A stretch of DNA of 64,000 bases from Lederbergia sp. NSJ-179 (GCF_022867885.1 NZ_JALIFP010000011.1:62001-126000); one strand, 5' to 3'; shown: positions 19,494 through 28,294, counted from the stretch's first letter. Notes: generated by a model not told the origin, from the sequence alone. Numbers and translations are program-made.

Positions 19494-19796
19494 ATGCTAC
19501 CAGTACCAAAGGATGGGGGCACATTTTGGACCCAATATAAGGACTTGAGAATCCAAATTCTTTATGGCATTTATGATTCATATATTTCTGTTTCCGCTAG
19601 TTACTATCTTTGGGGGGAAGAAAGTGTTGATGGCTTTTGTAAACATCCTAATTTCCGGATGGCATTAAAGGGATCAATAAAAAGCTTGCTAAATGAAATG
19701 GCAGAACTAGGGATCGATATTTGGGTAACTTCACGACCATCAACCAATCAAAAAGCAAAAATTGTCTTGTTTCAGCCCGAGAAAGATGTAGAATAG
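19494..19796 (+). CDS. Hypothetical protein, 100 aa
   Basis: Not recognised. AGGAGG (19482-19487) lies 6 bases before the ATG at 19494, a textbook start, so I consider this a real gene although the frame is open a little further upstream. The product is mixed alpha/beta, aromatic-rich in its first half (FWTQYKDLRI, YDSYISVSASYYLWG) and has no signal peptide or membrane helix. It is followed 130 bases later by the coiled-coil gene on the same strand; whether they are co-transcribed is unclear. Confidence 0.65.
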   Translation: MLPVPKDGGTFWTQYKDLRIQILYGIYDSYISVSASYYLWGEESVDGFCKHPNFRMALKGSIKSLLNEMAELGIDIWVTSRPSTNQKAKIVLFQPEKDVE

Positions 19797-19926
19797 CAAA
19801 ACTTTAGTTTTAGATTTTTTTATTCGACAAGATCAACGAAATTTTGGGGATAAATAGTAAAAAAGTATTGGTTTTTCTATTTTTACATGCTAAACTGAAA
19901 GCAGGTATAAAGGAGGTGAAAAATAA

Positions 19927-20385
19927 TTGAGTGAGGAAAGATTTGATCGAATTGAGGAAATGCTAGCACAATTATTAACAATGGTCGGAAATACGAATCA
20001 CGAACAAGCTAACATGAGACAAGACATGGTTACGATGAAATCAGACATAGATACCATGAAGTCTGACATAGATACCATGAAGTCTGACATGGATACCATG
20101 AAGTCTGACATGGATACTATGAAGTCTGATATGGATATCATGAAGTCTGACATGGATACTATGAAGTCTGATATGGATACTATGAAGTCTGATATGGATA
20201 TCATGAAGCAGAATATGAAATACATGAGCGAGGATATCAAACGGATCGAAAAGAAAGGGGACGAGCGGCACAAGCAAATTCTATCTGAGTTAAAAGAAAT
20301 TAAGCTTGATCAAGATTTTGTTTGGGAAAAAGCAGTTAAAACAGAACGAGAATTAGGCGTTCTCAAAAAGCAAATGGGCATGTAA
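19927..20385 (+). CDS. Coiled-coil protein with tandem heptad repeats
   Basis: 152 residues starting at TTG 19927 behind AAAGGAGGTG, a very strong ribosome site. The N-terminal 35 residues (SEERFDRIEEMLAQLLTMVG) and the C-terminal 45 are ordinary helical sequence. Between them lie eight exact or near-exact heptads, MKSDMDT / MKSDIDT / MKSDMDI, giving a continuous parallel coiled coil with Met at one core position. No signal peptide or membrane segment. The architecture is that of small Bacillus coiled-coil proteins of unknown role. A terminator follows. Confidence 0.8.
   Translation: MSEERFDRIEEMLAQLLTMVGNTNHEQANMRQDMVTMKSDIDTMKSDIDTMKSDMDTMKSDMDTMKSDMDIMKSDMDTMKSDMDTMKSDMDIMKQNMKYMSEDIKRIEKKGDERHKQILSELKEIKLDQDFVWEKAVKTERELGVLKKQMGM
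20035..20202 (+). repeat. In-frame 21-bp tandem repeat (eight units)
   Basis: Eight head-to-tail units of ATGAAGTCTGACATGGATAC plus one base, differing at a few silent or conservative positions (GAC/GAT, ATA/ATG, ACC/ACT/ATC). The unit is exactly seven codons, so gain or loss of units lengthens or shortens the coiled coil without a frameshift. Confidence 0.95.
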
Positions 20386-20480
20386 AAAGCATGCATACCT
20401 TCTTCGAAAAGACACCACAACCCTTTTGCTTCGAAATCCTTCAAAAATATAATCTTCAGACCTTTTTTACATTTTATTGG

Positions 20481-20526
20481 ATCAGCCATCCACATGTTTC
20501 TAAGCATGTTGGCGGCTGATCTTTTT
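20481..20526 (+). terminator. Rho-independent terminator after the coiled-coil gene
   Basis: ATCAGCC (20481-20487) with ACATG inside pairs with CATGT and GGCTGAT (20514-20520), followed by CTTTTT on the plus strand. It also lies 84 bases past the minus-strand dgoD stop and may serve both. Confidence 0.75.
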
Positions 20527-20609
20527 ATATACACCCCATTGACACCCTTCGTTACCTTAAAGAATACTGATTAGCGAGTGGCATAATAAGCAGCCAGCTC
20601 ACAGATCCC

Positions 20610-21758
20610 CTACCATTCCGCAATCGTTCCATCCTTATGTCTCCAGACGGGGTTTTTCCAGTTGTGGCCAATTTCGGCTTGTTTTTTGACAAAGTCTTCA
20701 TCGACACGGATGCCTAATCCAGGTGCCTCTAAATTTCGTACAAATCCGTCCTTATAGTCAAATATAGATGGATCTTCCAGGTAATCCAATAGATCACTGC
20801 CCTCATTATAATGAATACCTAAACTTTGCTCCTGGATAAACACATTATGAGCGGTTGTATCTACCTGAAGGCAAGCTGCAAGGGCGATCGGTCCTAGGGG
20901 ACAGTGAGGAGCCACCGCTACATCATACGCTTCTGCCATCGCAAATATTTTTTTGCATTCTGTGATTCCACCCGCATGCGAGAGATCGGGTTGAATGATA
21001 TCGACATAGCCTTCAGTCAATAATTTTTTATAATCCCAACGAGAATACATTCTCTCCCCTGTTGCAATTGGAATCGTCGTGGCATGGGCCAGCTCACGAA
21101 GGGCTTCATTATTTTCAGGTAATACTGGTTCCTCCAAGAACATTGGACGGTATGGCTCTAACTCTTTTGCTAAAATTTTCGCCATTGGTTTATGAACCCG
21201 TCCGTGAAAATCGATGCCGATTCCAAAATCATCCCCCATCGCTTCACGTACAGCCGATACCCGTTCAATTACTTCATCAATTTTTTTATAAGAGTCGATA
21301 TACTGCACCTCTTCCGTTGCATTCATTTTAATTGCTTTGAATCCTGCAGCGGCTTTTTCCCTCGCTTCCTTCGCCACTTCTTTCGGTCGATCACCACCAA
21401 TCCATGAATACACACGAACAGAATCTCGACAGGCTCCCCCTAATAAGTCATAAATAGGGGCATTGTAATATTTCCCTTTTATATCCCATAATGCTTGATC
21501 AATGCCTGCTATAGCACTCATCAAAATAGGACCACCGCGGTAAAAACCGGATCGGTAAAGGGTTTGCCAGTGATCTTCTATTCTCATTGGATCTTTTCCA
21601 ATGAGGTATTCACTCATTTCTTCCACCGCCGCTTGAACGGTCTGTGCTCGCCCTTCCACAACCGGTTCTCCCCAGCCGGTAATCCCTTCATCTGTTTCCA
21701 TTTTTAAAAACAACCAGCGGGGAGGTACAAGAAAACATTCCATACTCACTATTTTCAT
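20610..21758 (-). CDS. dgoD: D-galactonate dehydratase (enolase superfamily)
   Basis: 382 residues, the exact length usual for DgoD, from the ATG at 21758 after GAGGAG. It converts D-galactonate to 2-keto-3-deoxygalactonate. Visible enolase-superfamily elements are KAIKMNATE, the metal Asp and catalytic His of GIDFHGRVH, the metal ligands FLEEP and [10 protein letters not shown], and the second catalytic His of [10 protein letters not shown]. The DFHGR and PHCPLGPI pair favours galactonate dehydratase over gluconate or mannonate enzymes. The gene follows kdgA by 20 bases; together they form a short minus-strand operon. A dedicated KDGal kinase is not seen; the PfkB kinase at 24878 may serve. 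Confidence 0.88.
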   Translation of the reverse strand: MKIVSMECFLVPPRWLFLKMETDEGITGWGEPVVEGRAQTVQAAVEEMSEYLIGKDPMRIEDHWQTLYRSGFYRGGPILMSAIAGIDQALWDIKGKYYNAPIYDLLGGACRDSVRVYSWIGGDRPKEVAKEAREKAAAGFKAIKMNATEEVQYIDSYKKIDEVIERVSAVREAMGDDFGIGIDFHGRVHKPMAKILAKELEPYRPMFLEEPVLPENNEALRELAHATTIPIATGERMYSRWDYKKLLTEGYVDIIQPDLSHAGGITECKKIFAMAEAYDVAVAPHCPLGPIALAACLQVDTTAHNVFIQEQSLGIHYNEGSDLLDYLEDPSIFDYKDGFVRNLEAPGLGIRVDEDFVKKQAEIGHNWKNPVWRHKDGTIAEW

Positions 21759-21778
21759 CCAAGCCATCTCCTCATATA

Positions 21779-22420
21779 TCAAGCATTATTTCTAAACTCT
21801 TGCACGGCTAAAGAGAATTGTTTAGCCTTTTCTGTTAGTTGAGCGAAATAGCTTGATGTTATCGACTCCTTCGAATTCACCAAGGAACTACCTATTCCAC
21901 ATCCAATAGCACCCGCAGCCAAATACGCCTTTATATTCTCCAAACTCACCCCGCCAGTTGCTAGTAATGGGATCTGGGAGAGTGGACCTAAAATATCCTT
22001 TATATATCCTGGACCTAAAGAAGCGGGAAACACTTTGACCATATCTGCGCCATGCTCATAAGCTGTAAGGATCTCAGTAGGTGTAAAGGCTCCCGGTATA
22101 CTGACGATCCCATATCTTTTTGTCATCTTGATTGTTTCAAGATGAACGGTTGGCGAAATAATAAATTGAGCACCGGCCAAAATAGCTGCTCTCGCTGTTT
22201 CAGGATCTAAAACAGTACCCGCTCCAACGATAACCTCATCGCCTAATTCATTTGTTACTTTTTCAATTGAGGGCAAGGCCTTCGGTGAATTCATTGTTAT
22301 TTCCATCACTTGAATCCCACCTTTATGTAAAGCCCTACAAACCTCTAAAACATACTCTGGATCTATATTTCGAATGATGGCAATCAATTTCTTATTTAAA
22401 ATCATCGCTTTTGTATCCAT
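21779..22420 (-). CDS. kdgA: KDPG / KDPGal aldolase
   Basis: About 213 residues from the ATG at 22420 ([20 protein letters not shown]), the normal Eda size; the open frame continues upstream through a hydrophobic stretch that lies in the promoter gap and is unlikely to be translated. Class I aldolase features are the Glu of [17 protein letters not shown], and the Schiff-base Lys of [16 protein letters not shown], closing with LLATGGVS. It cleaves 2-keto-3-deoxy-6-phospho-gluconate or -galactonate to pyruvate and glyceraldehyde 3-phosphate. It is the only intact aldolase of this kind in the window, so it may serve the UxuA, DgoD and DgaE branches. Confidence 0.88.
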   Translation of the reverse strand: MDTKAMILNKKLIAIIRNIDPEYVLEVCRALHKGGIQVMEITMNSPKALPSIEKVTNELGDEVIVGAGTVLDPETARAAILAGAQFIISPTVHLETIKMTKRYGIVSIPGAFTPTEILTAYEHGADMVKVFPASLGPGYIKDILGPLSQIPLLATGGVSLENIKAYLAAGAIGCGIGSSLVNSKESITSSYFAQLTEKAKQFSLAVQEFRNNA

Positions 22421-22592
22421 ACCTTTTATCAGCCTCCAAATGGGATTATCGAAAAACATCATTTTGATTGGATGAAAGATTAACATTAAAAGTGAGTAAG
22501 AGAACAAACCCTCCAAAAGTATTAAAGACAAAAAAAGCAAAGAAATAAATAAAAAGAGCATATATAGAGTATAGCATTACAGTGCCATATTA

Positions 22593-22606
22593 TGAAAGCG
22601 TTATCC
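22593..22606. promoter_or_regulatory. cre box upstream of kdgA-dgoD
   Basis: TGAAAGCGTTATCC matches the CcpA consensus TGWNANCGNTNWCA at 13 of 14 positions; it lies about 175 bases before the kdgA start, in the divergent gap with the plus-strand hydrolase gene. Confidence 0.6.
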
Positions 22607-22818
22607 CGATTTTGGTAGTAAAAAATAGCAGTGGTATTAATAAAGCAAAACAAAACTGGATCCCGGATTTAGGCAATGGGATCGACCAACCACCACCATA
22701 GGAAAAAACCTTTGCAAAGCCTTTCATTATTGAGTAAAATACTAGGAAACTAAATAAGTTCTAAGAGAATACTATTTTGCCTTTGTATCTTTTAGTTCAT
22801 AAAAAGGAGTAGTTGGTT

Positions 22819-23640
22819 ATGAAAGTTCATTTCCTAGGTACGGCAGCAGCAGAAGGTTTTCCGAATCCTTTTTGTTTATGTGAAGCTTGCCAAAAAGCAA
22901 GATATTTAGGTGGACGTAATATTCGTTCCCGTACATCCGTCCTGTTTGATGACGTATTGAAGGTAGATTTTCCCCCAGATTTTTATTATCATGCGATTTA
23001 TCATAACATAGACTTGACATTAGTTAAGGATTTATTGTTCACTCATACGCATTATGATCATTTTAATCCAGGTGATTTGTTCAATCGTATAGAAGGTTTT
23101 GCCCATGGGATTGAGCATCCGTTGCACATATATGGGAATGACTTAGTGATGCAAGGACTGCATAAAACCTTACCAGCATCCCAAGAGAATCGGCGTTTTG
23201 CCTATCACCGTGTCCTGCCCTTTAAAGAAGTCGAAACGCAAACGGTCAAGATCACACCGCTCTTAGCTGATCATGATCCAATGGAAACATGCCTTCTTTA
23301 TTATATAGAAAGAAACGGAAAAAGAATTCTGTATGGGAATGACACGGGCTGGTTTCCTGAAGATACTTGGAACTGGCTAAAAGGGAGAAAAATCGATCTT
23401 GCTATTTTGGACTGTACAGGTGGTTTCCACGCAAACAAACGCAGCCGCAATCATATGTGTATTGAAACGATTTTAGAAGTACAACAAGCCTTCCAACAAG
23501 AAGATATATTGGAAGATAATGGACAAATCATCGTCACCCACTTCTCTCATAATTCAGGCCTATTACACGAGGATTTCGTAAAAGCCTTCCAACCGTACGG
23601 AATCCAAGTTGCCTATGATGGAATGATCGTGACCCTATAA
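22819..23640 (+). CDS. MBL-fold metallohydrolase, PhnP-like
   Basis: 273 residues from the ATG at 22819 behind AAGGAGT. The metallo-beta-lactamase motif is FTHTHYDHFNPG (HxHxDH). Additional ligands are expected at the His of LLADHDPME, the Asp of YGNDTGW and the His of IVTHFSHN. The N-terminal Cys cluster FCLCEAC resembles the structural zinc site of PhnP, a cyclic ribose-phosphate phosphodiesterase. There is no phosphonate operon here; related proteins in Firmicutes often sit alone in sugar clusters, so the substrate is unknown. Divergent from kdgA. Two copies of the dispersed repeat follow immediately after its stop codon. Confidence 0.8.
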   Translation: MKVHFLGTAAAEGFPNPFCLCEACQKARYLGGRNIRSRTSVLFDDVLKVDFPPDFYYHAIYHNIDLTLVKDLLFTHTHYDHFNPGDLFNRIEGFAHGIEHPLHIYGNDLVMQGLHKTLPASQENRRFAYHRVLPFKEVETQTVKITPLLADHDPMETCLLYYIERNGKRILYGNDTGWFPEDTWNWLKGRKIDLAILDCTGGFHANKRSRNHMCIETILEVQQAFQQEDILEDNGQIIVTHFSHNSGLLHEDFVKAFQPYGIQVAYDGMIVTL

Positions 23641-23800
23641 GAAAAGCGCAAGCGCCTTGTTCAGCCCCGACAAGCAAATGTTCCTGAACCTAGGAAGGGC
23701 GATCTTTCCCTTCATAGGTTCAGGGTTATTTGACCTCGAGGGGCTAGGCGCTGGAGCTAGATCCAAACATTAGCCAATTTTTATACTTTCTTACCTTTTA
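23641..23800. repeat. Dispersed structured repeat, copy B (short variant)
   Basis: Starts GAAAAGCGCAAGCGCC directly after the hydrolase stop codon and ends GGCGCTGGAGCTAGATCC plus a T-rich tail, as the other copies, but has a different core. CAGCCCC pairs with GGGGCT, and CCTGAACCTA with TAGGTTCAGG around GGAAGGG/CCCTTC, giving an almost continuous long hairpin. It could terminate the upstream gene. Confidence 0.8.
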
Positions 23801-23801
23801 A

Positions 23802-24045
23802 GAAAAGCGCAAGCGCCCGTTTAGCGACGTACAAACTTCAGTTGAAGGATGAACAGCTAAAAGCGCGCCGTCCTGGCGCAACGCTGTTCTGACCAACATC
23901 CTGTTGGCCTGAGATAAAGGAAACACGATGAACCCGAAGGGTGAATCGATGTTGACTTACGCAAGCAGGCACCGAAAGTTTGCTAGTCGCTGGGCGCTGG
24001 AGCTAGATCCAAACATTAGCCAATTTTTATGCTTTCTTACCTTTT
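23802..24045. repeat. Dispersed structured repeat, copy C
   Basis: About 244 bases, tandem to copy B and nearly identical to copy A (one visible difference is AAGGATG for AAAGATG). Same complementary ends and same T-rich tail (CTTTCTTACCTTTTT). Confidence 0.85.
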
Positions 24046-24050
24046 TAAAA

Positions 24051-24096
24051 AAGCAAGCGCCCCAAAATGGTTCAAGAGGGCCGTTGCTTCTTTTTT
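24051..24096 (+). terminator. Stem-loop with T-run
   Basis: AAGCAAGCGCCC pairs, with two mismatches, with GGGCCGTTGCTT and is followed by CTTTTTT on the plus strand. It closes the plus-strand hydrolase/repeat unit and faces the minus-strand gntR gene end. Confidence 0.6.
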
Positions 24097-24152
24097 GTCA
24101 TGGTTGTAGTATTTATAATCTCTTCTCCATAGTGGCGGATAGTTCACACAGA

Positions 24153-24878
24153 TTAGACATCATAATGGACAATATAGGGATGTTCGTCTGTTTTATAAAA
24201 TCCTTCACTATATTCAATTAGATGTCCATTATCATCATAAGAGTAACGGATTCGTTTTAATAAAGGGGTTCCTTTATTCACATGTAGATAATCTTCTATA
24301 TGAGGAGAGGCACTCGAAACAACAAATTGATCTTGAAACTTATTTAAAGATATGCCCTGCTCACGAATAAGCTGATATAAGGACCAATCGTTTAGATCGG
24401 TTCGTTCATCCCCAACTATCTCTCCAGTTAAATAGTGAGTAAAGTGGATATAAGGAATCTGATCTAGATAGTAAAGCCGTTCGATATAAAGACATTGCTC
24501 ACCAAATAATCCAAAGATTTTTGAGTCCACTTTATTCGATAGCTGTTGCACTTTTAGTAATTGCTTTTGAATTCTATGCCCTTCTTCCACTAAAAACTCT
24601 GTAAAAAGCTTGCCTTTGGAAAGTGTGGAGGCTAAGGTATTTCGAATCACTTTCGTTCCCTTACCACTTTTCTTTTCAAGATATCCTTCTTGCACGAGCT
24701 CCTCAATCGCCTTGCGCACTGTAATTTTGCTTACACCAAACTCATTTTCTAATTGAGCCTCTGAAGGGATATTTACATGGATGGGATAGACCCCATGTAA
24801 AATTCGATCCCTCAAGTGATCCCTAATTTGTAAATATAAAGGCCCTTTTTTTCGGGAAATATGCACAGATTCAAACAC
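24153..24878 (-). CDS. GntR/HutC family regulator with UTRA domain
   Basis: 241 residues from a GTG that overlaps the stop of the preceding kinase gene by one base. The N-terminal winged helix is GPLYLQIRDHLRDRILHG, then IPSEAQLENEFGVSKITVRK and LEKKSGKGTKV, the classic HutC subfamily pattern. The UTRA effector domain (about 85-235) includes YIERLYYLDQIPYIHFTHY and TPLLKRIRYSYDDNG. It is the last gene of the metallohydrolase-dgaE-kdgK-gntR operon and the obvious candidate to bind the 36-bp palindrome at 28210-28245. The effector is probably a phosphorylated sugar acid (inference). Confidence 0.88.
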   Translation of the reverse strand: MFESVHISRKKGPLYLQIRDHLRDRILHGVYPIHVNIPSEAQLENEFGVSKITVRKAIEELVQEGYLEKKSGKGTKVIRNTLASTLSKGKLFTEFLVEEGHRIQKQLLKVQQLSNKVDSKIFGLFGEQCLYIERLYYLDQIPYIHFTHYLTGEIVGDERTDLNDWSLYQLIREQGISLNKFQDQFVVSSASPHIEDYLHVNKGTPLLKRIRYSYDDNGHLIEYSEGFYKTDEHPYIVHYDV

Positions 24879-25903
24879 TACCTTTCTACATCGCTTAGCG
24901 TCTCTGTCATTGCACGGAATATCTCTTTTTCCGTTGATACAGGCGTATCACCGACAACAGTATGGGCTAGCATTCCTGCTGCAGTAGCAAACGCAACTGT
25001 CTCTTCTGGTGAAAAACCTTCCATTTCTCCATGTATGATCCCACTCGAGAAGGCATCTCCAGAACCAATTCTGTCAAGTACAGAAAACGATCGCTTTTTA
25101 GAGAATGTAAATGTCTTGTTTTTATACATAAAACCACGCAGAGAATGGGTCTGATCCTGATTCACGGTTCTGTGCGTACCAGCAATCAGCGGGATCTTAT
25201 ATTTTTCCGCTATAATCGGAATCAGCTCTTTTACTTGCTCCGTTCGCTCATTTTTCTCCGCCTTCATTTCAAGAATAAACATAGCGTCTTTTTCATTCAT
25301 CATCACGAAATCAGCAAGCTGTAAAATCTCTTCATAATGTGGTTTTGCCTTTTCATATCCGTTTTCCCCCCAAAGGGAAGGCCGATAGTTGCAGTCAAAC
25401 ACAACCGTACCACCATTCGCTTTTACAGCCTTAGCAAAAGCTTTCATTTGCTGACGAACAGATCTATTCATCGCTAGCGTGATTCCACAAAAATGAACAA
25501 CATCGATCTCCTCGGCCATTTTCTGAAACGGATAGATGTCCTTAGGTGCTGTATTAAAGCTACTTTCTTGCCGATTAGAATAAGTCACCCGACTTGATCT
25601 CGCCCCAAATCCATTTTCCAAAAAATACATTCCTATCTCATTTCCATTTCGTTTAATAAACGTTGTAGTGATCCCCAACCTTTGCAAGTAGGAATAGGCG
25701 GCATCCCCAATCGGATTATCCGGTAATGTAGAGACGAGATATCCTTTATGTCCAAGTTTAGCCAAAGCCCCTGTTACATTTACCCCCGTCCCCGAAAAGG
25801 AGTAATGTAGCGTATGGGCCTGTGTCAAAAGCTCATAACCAGGTACTTGCAAGCGCAGCATAACTTCTCCAAAGGCGGCAATTTTCTTACTCATAATCAT
25901 CAA
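24878..25903 (-). CDS. kdgK: PfkB family sugar kinase, probable 2-keto-3-deoxygluconate kinase
   Basis: 341 residues. N-terminal AAFGEVMLRLQ and the substrate-lid segment SFSGTGVNVTGALAKLGH, then FDCNYRPSLWG and the anion-hole/catalytic motif DRIGSGDAFSSGIIHG are all PfkB signatures; the FDCNYRPSLW string is typical of KDG kinases. Starts at the first of two nearby ATGs (25903 or 25894) behind AGAGGCAGG. It sits between dgaE and gntR. It would phosphorylate KDG made from mannonate by UxuA, replacing the decayed kdgK at 240-640; the specificity is inferred, fructokinase-like activity being the alternative. Confidence 0.82.
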   Translation of the reverse strand: MMIMSKKIAAFGEVMLRLQVPGYELLTQAHTLHYSFSGTGVNVTGALAKLGHKGYLVSTLPDNPIGDAAYSYLQRLGITTTFIKRNGNEIGMYFLENGFGARSSRVTYSNRQESSFNTAPKDIYPFQKMAEEIDVVHFCGITLAMNRSVRQQMKAFAKAVKANGGTVVFDCNYRPSLWGENGYEKAKPHYEEILQLADFVMMNEKDAMFILEMKAEKNERTEQVKELIPIIAEKYKIPLIAGTHRTVNQDQTHSLRGFMYKNKTFTFSKKRSFSVLDRIGSGDAFSSGIIHGEMEGFSPEETVAFATAAGMLAHTVVGDTPVSTEKEIFRAMTETLSDVER

Positions 25904-25995
25904 CCTGCCTCTTGACTACATGGAGTAATTCGCATAGATCCTTTACTTCTAGTCCAACGCACCCTCTATATAGTCGTTTTATGCGATTGGTCATT

Positions 25996-27099
25996 TTATT
26001 TTCCCCCTAGAATGGTCCGTAGTCGCTTCTCAATTACATGAATATCATCCCCCTGTAATGGACGTGGGTCAATATCGAAAAATCCTTGTCTGACTCCATA
26101 ATCTCGTGTATAGATCGCAATTTCCCCTTCACGTAATGCAGTGGCTACTTCTTCTGCACTTTGCTTGGTCTGTTGTTCATCGATATGGATTCGCGCACGA
26201 AAGATCGCTCTCCCGGCTTCATCTTGAACAATCGTGACATGAACACCAGGGATTTCCGCCAAAGGCATCAATACTTGTAAACTTTCTCTTTCTTGTCCAC
26301 TTCTATCTTGCTTCTCGCCATATTCATCCAATGCTTGTAATAAGCCGAAACTGGCTTCTTTTCCAACCTTCATACTGCGACCAATGCAATGCAATTGAAC
26401 CTTTAACCATTCGATATATTTTCTCTTTCCACCAACAATTCCGGAAGTTGGTCCTTCAATCGCCTTAGACCCACTGTATATGGCGAGATCCGAGTATTGT
26501 ACATATTTCTGCAGATCTTCTTCTGCAGCAGCATCGACAATAAGCGGAACCTGTTTTCGTTTCGCTACTTCCCATGCTTCTTCGACAGAGATCATATTTT
26601 TTTGCACCGCATGATGCGATTTTATGTAAAGGATGGCTGCAGTATTTTCTCCTATTGCTGCTTCGATCTGTTCGGCTTTCCCTTCATTGGCATAACCGAC
26701 TTCAACCAGCTTTCCGCCACCTAAATATACCATCGTTTCCACAGGCGCCCCATATTGGACATTATGACCTTTTAACATGATGATCTCGTTTTGTACAATG
26801 GCTTCTTGATGCAGACGTTCACTTTTCCGCCGATCCCCTTTTGTTACAAGCGCAGCGACGGATAGGGCAATCCCACTGGAAGCAGAGTTCACAATCACGG
26901 CTGCCTCAGATCCAAGGATATTGGCTATATAATCGCCTGCTTTATTCACCAAATCCTCGATATCCACATAATTTTGTCCCCCTTGTTTCATCGCCTCCAT
27001 CACCGTATCAGATGGAGCGGAAACCCCAAGAATGCTCATTCGTCCACTTGCATTAATCACACGTTTCAGGCCATATTTAACATTCAATGAATTCCCCAT
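25996..27099 (-). CDS. dgaE: SelA-like PLP enzyme, probable D-glucosaminate-6-phosphate ammonia lyase
   Basis: 367 residues of fold-type I, in the SelA/DgaE group rather than true selenocysteine synthase, which is about 460 residues long. The start is MGNSLNVKYGLKRVINASGR; the PLP Lys lies in IYSGSKAIEGPTSG, and the Asp that holds the pyridine N in PLIVDAAAEED. The family member DgaE of Salmonella converts D-glucosaminate 6-phosphate to KDPG and ammonia. It overlaps the metallohydrolase gene by 23 bases and is followed by kdgK and gntR, so it is part of one operon. There is no DgaF aldolase in the operon; KdgA at 21779 could substitute. Confidence 0.8.
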   Translation of the reverse strand: MGNSLNVKYGLKRVINASGRMSILGVSAPSDTVMEAMKQGGQNYVDIEDLVNKAGDYIANILGSEAAVIVNSASSGIALSVAALVTKGDRRKSERLHQEAIVQNEIIMLKGHNVQYGAPVETMVYLGGGKLVEVGYANEGKAEQIEAAIGENTAAILYIKSHHAVQKNMISVEEAWEVAKRKQVPLIVDAAAEEDLQKYVQYSDLAIYSGSKAIEGPTSGIVGGKRKYIEWLKVQLHCIGRSMKVGKEASFGLLQALDEYGEKQDRSGQERESLQVLMPLAEIPGVHVTIVQDEAGRAIFRARIHIDEQQTKQSAEEVATALREGEIAIYTRDYGVRQGFFDIDPRPLQGDDIHVIEKRLRTILGGK

Positions 27100-28177
27100 T
27101 TACAACCACTCCTTTTGTCTCTATCCTTTTATCACTCGTTCTTTTTTCACCTTCAGAATCGACTAATTCGATCGGCTTGTTCTGGACAGTAAAAATCGTT
27201 AAATTTGCACTATCTCCTACTTGAATTCGACCTAATTCTGGTTTTTTCAACCACCGGGCCGCATGATTTGTCACAGCGGCAATCACTTCCTCAAGGGAAT
27301 AGCCCAAATAAAGAAATTTAGATAATACATTTGCCATACTAAAAACAGGACCATTCACTCGATTGCCGCGATAAATATCTGTGCTGATCGTATCAAGGCC
27401 AATATCGTATCGTTTTGCCGCCTCCGCGATTTGAAAGGAAAAACTAGCTGTCCCATGTCCAACATCTAAATGGATTCCACGCTGAATGGCTTCAAGAAAT
27501 TCCGGAAGCGGGGCCCCTTTTTCATCAAAAAGATTATTTGTCTTCCCATTTAAATAATGGGTCATCACATCCCCCTCTTTCAAAAGGGCAAGCACTTCTT
27601 CAATTTTTGGAGGAGCAGAGCCAATATGGACCATTAAAGGTAATGAAGTGTCCTTTGAAAGTTGCTCGGCAATATGTAAAGGCTCAATACCATTTCCACC
27701 GACAACACTTCGGCTGACTCTTGCTTTTAACCCCACAATCTCATCTGGATACTGTTGTACAGCTTGAATCACTTTCTCCCGATCAATCCAATCAAGATTC
27801 GATAACTCATCCACTCTTTGCAACCCTATCTTGGAAATATTCAAAAAGGCAAGTAGATTGGTTTTGCTTTCCTTTCCATTCCCCACCAAATCCGCGATTC
27901 GATCCGCTCCACAACTTCCAGCGTCCACAATCGTTGTCACCCCTTGTTTGATCCCTATTTCATCTATCTCATCTCCATATGGATCAAATTCTGGGAAAGC
28001 ATGTACATGTAAATCAATCCAGCCACTCGACACATAATGCCCAGATAAATTGATCACCTGTTCCCCAATTCCATGACCAGGCGCCGTTATTTCTATTAAT
28101 CGACCGTCATTGATGACAATATCGATCTTTTCTTTATTCACAAGCTTTACATTCTGCAAAACCATTCGTTCTGTCAA
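27077..28177 (-). CDS. Amidohydrolase-superfamily metallohydrolase (dihydroorotase-like)
   Basis: About 366 residues. The beta-strand-1 metal motif is GWIDLHVHAFPEF (HxH); the bridging carboxylated Lys is probably in IVGLKARVSRS; further ligands are MVHIGSAPP and MTHYLNG, and the catalytic Asp is in DTISTDIYRG. These fit the EF_0837/AHA_3915-type group of deacetylase-like enzymes that regularly precede SelA/DgaE-like genes. The best start is TTG 28177 (8 bases after GGAG); the GTG at 28186 overlaps the Shine-Dalgarno. First gene of the operon. It may remove an acyl group from an amino sugar acid before DgaE acts (inference). Confidence 0.8.
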   Translation of the reverse strand: MTERMVLQNVKLVNKEKIDIVINDGRLIEITAPGHGIGEQVINLSGHYVSSGWIDLHVHAFPEFDPYGDEIDEIGIKQGVTTIVDAGSCGADRIADLVGNGKESKTNLLAFLNISKIGLQRVDELSNLDWIDREKVIQAVQQYPDEIVGLKARVSRSVVGGNGIEPLHIAEQLSKDTSLPLMVHIGSAPPKIEEVLALLKEGDVMTHYLNGKTNNLFDEKGAPLPEFLEAIQRGIHLDVGHGTASFSFQIAEAAKRYDIGLDTISTDIYRGNRVNGPVFSMANVLSKFLYLGYSLEEVIAAVTNHAARWLKKPELGRIQVGDSANLTIFTVQNKPIELVDSEGEKRTSDKRIETKGVVVNGEFIEC

Positions 28178-28209
28178 TCTATTCACTCCTTTTAGGCCAT
28201 TCTAAAAGA

Positions 28210-28245
28210 ATACCTATGATAACATTATAATGTTATCATAGGTAT
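28210..28245. promoter_or_regulatory. Perfect 36-bp palindrome overlapping the operon promoter
   Basis: Each half is ATACCTATGATAACATTA and its exact reverse complement; there is no spacer and no mismatch. The centre contains TATAAT, which serves as -10 on the minus strand with TTCAAA 17 bases upstream as a weak -35. A repressor bound here would cover the promoter. The HutC-type regulator encoded at the end of the operon is the natural candidate. Confidence 0.8.
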
Positions 28246-28294
28246 ATTTGAACCTGTTTTTATAAAATCTTTTTTAGGGGTACTACCAACAAAA

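Noticed and set aside
20035..20202. Regular short repeats, first considered a CRISPR array
   Set aside because: Units are contiguous 21-mers without unique spacers and lie in frame inside a coding sequence; no cas gene is present.
22420..22561. N-terminal hydrophobic extension of the KDPG aldolase
   Set aside because: KDPG aldolases are cytoplasmic and about 210 residues; a good start exists at 22420 and the extension overlaps the promoter and cre region.
23928..24221. Open frame MNPKGESMLTYASRHRKF... also present near 19171 and 40623
   Set aside because: It lies inside the dispersed structured repeat, has no ribosome site and different ends in each copy; it reflects repeat conservation, not protein selection.
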